From: Bacteroidota bacterium
Lineage (GTDB): Bacteria > Bacteroidota > Bacteroidia > Cytophagales > Hymenobacteraceae
DNA length: 8,785 bases
Assembly (NCBI GenBank): GCA_023424725.1
Contig: JAFADQ010000090.1
Span: forward strand, 1-8,785
Reading direction: 5' to 3'
Part shown: positions 1 to 5,132 of the stretch, piece after piece
How the letters are laid out: each line of letters begins with the position of its first letter
Position numbering within the stretch: position 1 is the stretch's first letter
The notes under the pieces: generated by a model
The model's input: only the letters and a program-made list of their open reading frames with translations
Told to the model about the DNA's origin: nothing
Databases searched by the model: none
Translations under genes and position numbers: made by a program

Positions 1-1679
1 CGGTAAGCGTGCGCGGCACCACGTCTAACCAAACCGCGCTTGTCTGGAACGGCATTCAAATAAACACCCCCTCTAACGGCATAAACGATTTTAGTTTGGT
101 GCCGGCTGCTATGGCGCAGTCGCTGCAATTGTCGCATGGGCCCATGAGCGCGCTGTATGGCAGCGGCGCGGTAGGAGGCACGTTGCTGCTTACTTCCTGG
201 CCTGTACCTGCCAATGGGCATGGGCTGCAGTTTGCGCAAACGGTGGGCAGTTTCGGCAAGCTGCAAAGCCTGGTTTCGGGCACGTACGGAGGTAAAAAAT
301 GGCAGGGAAAAAGCAGTGTACAGTATTCGGAAGCGCAGAATAATTTTCCGTTCATTAATGAGTTTTCGCCCACGCGCCGCAAAGAATATACCCCCAATGC
401 CGCCTTTTCGCAGCAACATTTCAGCCAGGATCTTTTTTTCTATCCTACCGAAAAATTATCGATTTCGGTGCATGGCTGGGCTTTGCGCAGCGAGCGGCAA
501 ATACCGCCGGTAATGGGCGTTCCGGTTAGCCGCGCCGAACAAGAAGACAGAGCAAACCGGCTCGCGGCAATTGTACGGAAACAACACGCCAACGGAAACT
601 CTACGCTGCGCATCGCTTATTTAAACGATTTTTTAGCTTATAAAAACCCTACTATAAATATAAATACGCCAGGGCAGGCCCGCACAAATACCTGGCTTAC
701 AGAAGCCGAGCACAGAATAAATATTAAATCGGTAAGCCTTAACGGTGGCGCGCAGATAAGAAGAATAGTTGGCGAAATAAAAGAATACGGCAGAGATGTA
801 GAGCAATACCAGCAGGCGCTTTTCGCATCGGTCAGGTATAATATTAACCCCAAAGCGGTTGCTACCTTATCGGCGCGAAAAGAATTTGTTACAGGTTTCG
901 ATCCGGACCCGACTTTTTCTTTAGGAACAGAGCTGCAGATGGCAAAAAACGGTGCATTACAGCTTAAAACCCAAATTGCCAACAGTTTTAGAGTGCCCAC
1001 CCTTAACGAGCGCTACTGGCAGCCGGGCGGAAATCCTAACCTGAGGCCGGAGCGCGGTTTGTCTGCCGAAGCCGGCCTTTCCTGGCAACCCCAAAACGAA
1101 CGGCTCATTCTGCGAAAAACCGAAATTACCATTTACAATTCGGTTATAGAAAACATGATAGTCTGGCGGCCGGTAACCGGAATGGTGTATGCTCCGCAAA
1201 ACCTGGAGCAGGTTTGGGCCCGTGGCGCCGAGCTGAGTTCTGAACTAAAGTATAATCTTTTGCCGCAACACAAGCTTAGCCTCAGAGCCCGCGGCGCGTA
1301 TGCCTACACCTTATCTACACAGATAAATAACAAAAACCGCGCGCTGGAAAACAAGCAATTAATGTATGTGCCCGTGCATTCGGCTACGCTTTTTGCCTCG
1401 GTGCACCATGCGTGGCTAAATATTGGCTGGCAGCAAAGCTTTAGCGGCAAGTTGTACACCACAACCGATAATCTGGGCAGTTTAAATGCATACTCGGTTG
1501 CTGATTTGCTGATCTGGTCGCCGGAGGTGGCGGTAAAGAAATTACAGTTTAATGTAACTGCCGTGGCCAAAAACCTGTTCGATACGCCATATCAAACCGT
1601 GGTAAACATGCCTATGCCTGGCCGCCATTACGAGCTGCGGCTAAACATCAATATTCCAAATACTTCAACAAATCCATAA
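1..1679 (+). CDS. BtuB-like TonB-dependent outer-membrane receptor, 5' truncated by window edge
   Basis: This is the C-terminal part of a TonB-dependent receptor, a 22-strand outer-membrane barrel with an internal plug that imports a scarce ligand using TonB energy. The frame is open to the left edge (first full codon at 3), so the GTG at 9 is not the start; signal peptide, TonB box and early plug lie upstream. Residues counted from the GTG at 9: about 1-62 are the second half of the plug, with RGTTSNQ, LVWNGIQIN and the hallmark GPMSALYGSGAVGG; the rest is barrel, including FRVPTLNERYW and GGNPNLRPE. The end, PGRHYELRLNIN, resembles a BtuB-type final strand, but seven residues (PNTSTNP) follow it, so the protein does not end on an aromatic residue. 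The next gene starts one base after the stop and is BtuG-like, so a corrinoid is the likely ligand. Receptor identity is firm; the substrate is inferred from the neighbour. A cobalamin riboswitch, if present, would lie outside the window. Confidence 0.88.
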   Translation, partial: VSVRGTTSNQTALVWNGIQINTPSNGINDFSLVPAAMAQSLQLSHGPMSALYGSGAVGGTLLLTSWPVPANGHGLQFAQTVGSFGKLQSLVSGTYGGKKWQGKSSVQYSEAQNNFPFINEFSPTRRKEYTPNAAFSQQHFSQDLFFYPTEKLSISVHGWALRSERQIPPVMGVPVSRAEQEDRANRLAAIVRKQHANGNSTLRIAYLNDFLAYKNPTININTPGQARTNTWLTEAEHRINIKSVSLNGGAQIRRIVGEIKEYGRDVEQYQQALFASVRYNINPKAVATLSARKEFVTGFDPDPTFSLGTELQMAKNGALQLKTQIANSFRVPTLNERYWQPGGNPNLRPERGLSAEAGLSWQPQNERLILRKTEITIYNSVIENMIVWRPVTGMVYAPQNLEQVWARGAELSSELKYNLLPQHKLSLRARGAYAYTLSTQINNKNRALENKQLMYVPVHSATLFASVHHAWLNIGWQQSFSGKLYTTTDNLGSLNAYSVADLLIWSPEVAVKKLQFNVTAVAKNLFDTPYQTVVNMPMPGRHYELRLNINIPNTSTNP

Positions 1680-1680
1680 A

Positions 1681-2757
1681 ATGAGAACTTTAAAAATTAC
1701 ACAACTTTTACTAGCTGGTGTTGCCTGCTTATCGTTCAGCGCCTGCAATAACGACGACGATACTAATCAGCAGCCACTTCCAGATACCTCCAACGTGTAC
1801 TACATCGTAAACGAAGGCAGCTTTAACAGCGGCAACGGCAACATTACTTTTTACAATACCAATGCCGACACCCAACGCGTAGAAGTAGATTTTTTCCGGA
1901 AGGTTAATAACCGCGCCCTCGGCGATGTGGTGCAGTCGCTTGGTTTTGCAAACGGGCTGGGTTACATTGTAGTAAATGGCAGCAGTAAGGTAGAGGTGGT
2001 AGATTCTGCTTCTTTCGCCTCTTTAGCTACCATCACCTCTGTTTCATCGCCGCGGTATTTTAAGGCCATTTCGGCATCCAAAGGGTATTTAACCGATTGG
2101 TTCAGTAATTCTGTTCAGATTATTAATTTAAATGATTTCTCGGTTACCGGCACAATAAACACCGGTGCAGGGCCAGAGCAAATTGTGGTGCATAACCAGC
2201 AAGCGTACATCAGCAATACGGGCGGTTATGCCAACGACAGCATTGTTTCAGTTATTAATACCGCTACCGACGCCGTAGAAACCAACATTCAGGTGGGCAT
2301 AAAGCCCAGCGCAATGCATATAGACCGTAATAATAATTTATGGGTTTTGTGCACCGGGCAATATGGTGGTTTTAATGGCTTTGTAGATAAGGCCGGTTCT
2401 CTGGTAAAGATCAATACCACCACAAACGAGGTAGAATTAACCCTGCCGATGCCTGCCGCCACAGATCACCCAACTGTGATGGCTATGAGCCCCGACCGGG
2501 ATTTTTTATATTTTGTGCTGAACGATAAAGTTTTCAGGATGAATATTGCCGATACGCAGTTGCCAACCGAAGCATTTATAACCAAACCCGGCACCATGTT
2601 TTATGGCCTGGCAGTTAGCGCTAAAAACGGCGATATAGTTACTACCGAAGCTGCCGGATCGTCGACAGGCCGTATGTATATTTTTAACAGCAATGGCAAC
2701 GATAAAGGCTCCTTATCTTCTGGCGGGCATTTCCCGAATGGGGTAGTAGTGAGGTAA
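1681..2757 (+). CDS. BtuG-like (DUF5074/YncE-type) beta-propeller surface lipoprotein
   Basis: The 358-aa protein has a lipoprotein signal peptide with lipobox FSAC (Cys22), followed by NNDDDT, an acidic stretch like the Bacteroidota lipoprotein export signal, so it is probably displayed on the cell surface. The mature part is a run of propeller blades: YYIVNEGSFNSGNGNITFY (about 41-59), an NGLGYIVVNGSSKVEVVD blade, SSPRYFKA, VQIINLNDFSVTGTINTGAGPEQIVV, a similar VSVINTATDAVETNIQVG blade and LWVLCTGQYGGF. This is the YncE/DUF5074 fold. In gut Bacteroides the equivalent protein, BtuG, is a seven-bladed propeller that captures B12 very tightly and sits on BtuB; the length here suits that. The gene lies one base downstream of the BtuB-like receptor (TAA-A-ATG), so co-transcription and coupled translation are likely. 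The corrinoid ligand is inferred from fold and context; other DUF5074 proteins pair with receptors of unknown ligand. Confidence 0.82.
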   Translation: MRTLKITQLLLAGVACLSFSACNNDDDTNQQPLPDTSNVYYIVNEGSFNSGNGNITFYNTNADTQRVEVDFFRKVNNRALGDVVQSLGFANGLGYIVVNGSSKVEVVDSASFASLATITSVSSPRYFKAISASKGYLTDWFSNSVQIINLNDFSVTGTINTGAGPEQIVVHNQQAYISNTGGYANDSIVSVINTATDAVETNIQVGIKPSAMHIDRNNNLWVLCTGQYGGFNGFVDKAGSLVKINTTTNEVELTLPMPAATDHPTVMAMSPDRDFLYFVLNDKVFRMNIADTQLPTEAFITKPGTMFYGLAVSAKNGDIVTTEAAGSSTGRMYIFNSNGNDKGSLSSGGHFPNGVVVR

Positions 2758-2774
2758 TTTGTAACTACAAAAGC

Positions 2775-2815
2775 AAACAGCCGCCTTTGCATTACGCTTG
2801 GGCGGCTGTTTTTTT
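2775..2815 (+). terminator. Rho-independent terminator of the btuB/btuG-like operon
   Basis: A perfect 11-bp stem (2775-2785 with 2801-2811, core cagccgcc/ggcggctg) has a 15-nt loop and runs into a T tract at 2809-2815, 17 bases after the stop of the lipoprotein gene. On the - strand the hairpin is followed by gcttttg, a weak U tract, and the converging 68-aa lipoprotein gene ends at 2830. It may therefore also stop transcription from that side. Confidence 0.85.
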
Positions 2816-2829
2816 AGGTAGCGTTATTG

Positions 2830-3036
2830 TTAGCGGTCGGCTCCTCTTTCGTTGTCTTCCACGCCATCGGCATCTTTATCGTGCCCCGATTTTTCGTGAA
2901 CGTCTTTGCCGCTGGCGTCTTCTACATTAGTTTCACCATCGCCGGTGCCGGTGCTGCAAGCGGTAAAAAACGGTGCGCCAAACACCAGGGCTGCTGCCAG
3001 AAAGTAAATTCCAGCCTTTGTCGAAATCTTTTTCAT
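2830..3036 (-). CDS. Small acidic lipoprotein with one DxDxDG motif (68 aa)
   Basis: No family is recognised. The N-terminus is a clear lipoprotein signal: KK at 2-3, a hydrophobic stretch at about 9-24 and lipobox FTAC with Cys27. The mature peptide is about 41 residues, very hydrophilic and acidic, with no second hydrophobic segment. Near the end, D53-x-D55-x-D57-G58-x-x-D61 fits the calcium-binding DxDxDG loop seen in EF-hand, dockerin and thrombospondin type 3 repeats, though a single loop is not proof of binding. The ATG at 3036-3034 is chosen because it gives the complete signal peptide. The gene lies 82 bases downstream of the glycosyltransferase on the same strand with no obvious terminator between, so read-through or a separate promoter are both possible. 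A + strand frame over the same bases has no protein-like features. Coding status is supported by the signal peptide and lipobox. Confidence 0.72.
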   Translation of the reverse strand: MKKISTKAGIYFLAAALVFGAPFFTACSTGTGDGETNVEDASGKDVHEKSGHDKDADGVEDNERGADR

Positions 3037-3054
3037 AGTTCTGATTAGCTATTA

Positions 3055-3069
3055 TCCGTTATCAACGGA
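3055..3069. other. Short palindrome between glycosyltransferase and small lipoprotein genes
   Basis: The sequence tccgtt-atc-aacgga is a 6-bp inverted repeat with a 3-nt spacer, 19 bases upstream of the small lipoprotein start. It has no U tract in either direction, so it is not a standard terminator. It could be an operator or part of the lipoprotein 5' UTR; a palindrome of this size can also arise by chance. Confidence 0.25.
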
Positions 3070-3118
3070 AGTTAAGCGCGCAGGGTTTTCGGAATTAATT
3101 ATTGTTTGGCAGCTACAA

Positions 3119-3847
3119 CTACCGCTTATACATTCGTTTAATGCGCCACATTTCTCTAAAAACCGATAGCGCGTCTTTATACGTAAGGTTAGATCCGGCT
3201 TTGTCTTCCCAAACGGTTAGTGGTATTTCCAGAATCTGCTTCTCTGAGCCCGGCACATTGGTAATAAGCCGCAAAATCACTTCTACATCAAAGAGCCATT
3301 TAGTGTTAAACGGTTTATCGAAAATAGCTGTTACCACTTCTTTCCGGAACATTTTGGCACCGCACTGGGTATCGTACGACGGAAGTTTAAGAATATAACT
3401 GCTAATGATTGTGGCTACCACCCTGCCAATTATATGGCGCGACAGCTTTCTTTCTATGTGCGCGCCAAGCCTTTTTACCCTGCTGCCCATTAAGAGCACA
3501 TAGCGGTGGTTAAACTCTTTAGCAATGGTTAAGAAAAGGTTAAAATTTTCGGGAGTGGCGGCAAAATCAGCATCCAGAAAGCCAATATAACTAAATTGGT
3601 TTTTAGCTGCGGCGTGCAGCATTCCGGCTCTTACAGCCGCTGCTTTTCCCTGGTTTTTCTGATTTATTACTTCAATCCGGCCGTTTCCGTATTTCTCCAG
3701 GGCAAGCAGCATCTGCAGGGTTTGGTCTTTGCTGCCATCGTTTACAAAAATAAAATGGTAATCTGGGTTTTGTTGGAAGAAGGTTTTAAAGGCGGCCTCT
3801 GGAAATCGTTTGGCTTCGTTATAGCAAGGAATAACTATATCTACCAT
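3119..3847 (-). CDS. Family 2 glycosyltransferase, polyprenyl/dolichyl-phosphate glycosyltransferase (ALG5/DPM1-like)
   Basis: The 242-aa protein is a complete GT2 domain of the GT-A fold. Visible motifs are IPCYNE at 6-11, the nucleotide-binding FVNDGSKD at 34-41, NQGKAAAVRAG at 65-75, the metal-binding DAD at 92-94, GSR at 121-123, YDTQCGAKMFR at 158-168, WLFDVE at 184-189 and EIPLTVWEDKAGSNL at 207-221. The DTQCGAKMF segment is typical of ALG5-type enzymes, which transfer glucose from UDP-glucose to a polyprenyl phosphate on the cytoplasmic side of the membrane. No C-terminal membrane segment is visible, so it is the short soluble or peripheral form. The methyltransferase gene ends six bases upstream (TAG-AAAAAA-ATG), marking a tight operon. 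The pair suggests a lipid-linked sugar for envelope glycan modification. Sugar and acceptor cannot be read from sequence; a mannosyl or glucosaminyl transferase is also possible. Confidence 0.88.
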   Translation of the reverse strand: MVDIVIPCYNEAKRFPEAAFKTFFQQNPDYHFIFVNDGSKDQTLQMLLALEKYGNGRIEVINQKNQGKAAAVRAGMLHAAAKNQFSYIGFLDADFAATPENFNLFLTIAKEFNHRYVLLMGSRVKRLGAHIERKLSRHIIGRVVATIISSYILKLPSYDTQCGAKMFRKEVVTAIFDKPFNTKWLFDVEVILRLITNVPGSEKQILEIPLTVWEDKAGSNLTYKDALSVFREMWRIKRMYKR

Positions 3848-3853
3848 TTTTTT

Positions 3854-4618
3854 CTATTTTACTTTACTTTTTCCGATGGCATAAACAGATAAACCGGGCA
3901 ACCCAAGCTTGGCGCTAACACCTGCATCTGTTACCAGCACCTTTTTTATGAGGTTAGTAACCGTGTTGCCCTTGCTCCATTTGCCAATTCCGTTTTGGTG
4001 AGCTGTTTTATCTCCGGCAAGTTTTTCGCGGATTACCTGCAAAAGGCGGGGTAACAACAAAGAAAAAAAGAAATATCCTTTTTTAATAACCTTAATATTG
4101 CTCTGCTCCAGGTGCTGTTGCAGCAGGGCGGTAGTGTAGCGGCGGTAATGCTTCAGAAAAACATCATGAGAGCAAAACAAATTCTGGAAAGCAGGTACGG
4201 TAACTATAAAGGAGGCGTCGTGGCTCAGGCGGGTAAAAATATGAGAAAAAATACCTTTTACATCGGCTACATGTTCTATTACATCCAGTAAAATCACTAT
4301 GTCGTAATCCTGAACAGGCACCTCGGCTAAGTCTTTTAAATAGCGCACACGTTGCTGCAGGTCTTTATTTGCTGCCTGCAGCTGCTCCAGCATCCTATCT
4401 GTATATTCTATATCTACAGCTATGGCTTCGGCTTGCGGCAGGCGGCGGCAAATCTCTCTTATAAAGTAGCCATCGCCGGAGCCAACATCCAGCAACTTAA
4501 GCGATGATTTTTGGTGGGCTTTAGAGACGTTGAGAATATGTTTATAAACGATCTCGAGGCGTGCAAGCTCCCAGGGGTGGCGGCTGCTGTCTAAACCGTT
4601 TAGCTCTACTAAATCCAT
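3854..4618 (-). CDS. Class I SAM-dependent methyltransferase (UbiE/Methyltransf_11/23 type)
   Basis: The 254-aa protein carries the Rossmann SAM-binding motifs in order: motif I LLDVGSGDGYF at 42-52, the acidic residue after beta-2 in AVDIEY (Asp69), and DIVILLDVIEHV at 106-117, where the aspartate and DVIEH are typical of UbiE/Coq3-like enzymes. TVPAFQNLFCSHD (140-152) and the following HYRRY (157-161) are common in methyltransferases near glycosyltransferases in polysaccharide and lipid clusters. A hydrophobic patch, YFFFSLLLPRLL (182-193), could contact a lipid or membrane. The gene opens the - strand operon, and the glycosyltransferase begins six bases after its stop. No convincing Bacteroidota -33/-7 promoter could be fixed upstream. 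The substrate is unknown; a sugar or polyprenyl-linked intermediate of the partner enzyme is a reasonable inference. The start at the ATG 4618-4616 leaves a family-like N-terminus. Confidence 0.87.
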   Translation of the reverse strand: MDLVELNGLDSSRHPWELARLEIVYKHILNVSKAHQKSSLKLLDVGSGDGYFIREICRRLPQAEAIAVDIEYTDRMLEQLQAANKDLQQRVRYLKDLAEVPVQDYDIVILLDVIEHVADVKGIFSHIFTRLSHDASFIVTVPAFQNLFCSHDVFLKHYRRYTTALLQQHLEQSNIKVIKKGYFFFSLLLPRLLQVIREKLAGDKTAHQNGIGKWSKGNTVTNLIKKVLVTDAGVSAKLGLPGLSVYAIGKSKVK

Positions 4619-4904
4619 GTGTAGCCTTTAGGGGTATTGGTAAATTCAGTAAAACTAATACTAAATTTTCGATAACGCCTAAGCTATAAATTACCGGATA
4701 AGAATTAAGATAAACACGGTAGAAAAATAACCGGATTAAAGTGAAGGGTTTTTGAGGAATACGAAGGTCTTCTTCTGAAGTAAAAAATGCGTTGTAAAAC
4801 CTGAAACTGAATTAAGATTTACTTTTAACAGGAGTATTATTAATGAGAAAAATATTTAAAATGCAATTTTTTTTATGCTTGTTCTTACGGATTTCGCTGC
4901 CTAA
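4619..4904. other. AT-rich intergenic region between divergent genes, no gene seen
   Basis: These 286 bases separate the divergent methyltransferase operon from the duplicated leader. They must hold the promoter of the - strand operon, but no clear TTTG/TAnnTTTG pair stands out. The only notable frame is a 41-codon ORF at 4843-4968, preceded by AGGAG eight bases before its ATG. It gives a hydrophobic, basic peptide but runs into the conserved leader and is not kept in the second leader copy, so it is not called as a gene. Confidence 0.5.
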
Positions 4905-5002
4905 AGTTTTTACCTTATATAATATAATAATACGAATTTCATTTTTAAAAGTTGCAAATAGCTGGTAATCAAATAAAATAGTAAGGGTTTTGAAAATTTG
5001 AA

Positions 5003-5019
5003 CCGGAAAAAACGTATAA
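5003..5019 (+). promoter_or_regulatory. Conserved leader block, candidate promoter or regulator site (copy 1)
   Basis: The block ccggaaaaaacgtataa is shared with 8223-8239 with one mismatch and lies 130 bases before the start codon (127 in the other copy). The end, cgtataa, could act as part of a promoter, or the block could bind a regulator. It does not match the usual Bacteroidota TTTG/TAnnTTTG promoter. Conservation is seen; the role is inferred. Confidence 0.45.
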
Positions 5020-5076
5020 ATGCTTGTATTTGATTTGTTGGCTACATTTTTATGTCAGGTAATAAAATACAATTCT

Positions 5077-5099
5077 GATCCCGGAGAATCCGGTAGATC
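5077..5099 (+). promoter_or_regulatory. Conserved GATC/CCGG hairpin in 5' leader (copy 1)
   Basis: The order gatc-ccgg-5 nt-ccgg-2 nt-gatc can fold as a stem of ccgg/ccgg, extended here by an inner A-T pair, plus an outer gatc/gatc helix with a 2-nt bulge (ta). Copy 2 at 8298-8320 keeps the same arms but has a different loop and bulge. It ends 33 bases before the ATG and is followed by a T-rich stretch. As both arm words are self-complementary, the site could equally be a DNA palindrome bound by a protein. Confidence 0.5.
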
Positions 5100-5132
5100 T
5101 TTTAGTTTTTTTCCTTTTTTATATATACAACC

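Larger units (their letters stand above)
4905..5132 (+). repeat. Duplicated upstream leader, copy 1
   Basis: This 228-bp stretch ends at the start codon of the 686-aa surface-protein gene and matches 8120-8349 upstream of the next + strand gene. Three blocks are almost identical: aatcaaataaaa (4967-4978, 12/12), ccggaaaaaacgtataa (5003-5019, 16/17) and caggtaataaaatacaatt (5056-5074, 17/19). Block starts are 36 and 53 bases apart in both copies, and the ATG lies 77 bases (copy 1) or 74 bases (copy 2) after the third. Between the blocks the copies have diverged strongly, so the blocks look selected. It probably contains the promoter and 5' UTR. Confidence 0.8.

Noticed and set aside
9..11. GTG as start codon of the receptor gene
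   Set aside because: The frame is open to the left edge and the residues are mid-plug; the true start with signal peptide lies upstream of the window.
2827..3048. 73-codon + strand frame opposite the small lipoprotein
   Set aside because: The - strand frame has a textbook lipoprotein signal and the + strand frame has no such feature, so this is taken as a shadow.
3037..3118. Terminator between the glycosyltransferase and small lipoprotein genes
   Set aside because: The only inverted repeat (3055-3069) is short and lacks a U tract on either strand.
4843..4968. 41-codon + strand ORF with AGGAG eight bases upstream
   Set aside because: It is AT-rich and hydrophobic without a recognisable pattern, overlaps the conserved leader, and is not preserved in the second leader copy. 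Shine-Dalgarno use is uncommon in this phylum.
5021..5050. Standard Bacteroidota promoter (TTG at 5024 with TACATTTT at 5043)
   Set aside because: The spacing between the elements is about 16 bases rather than about 19-21, and the motif is not kept in the second leader copy.
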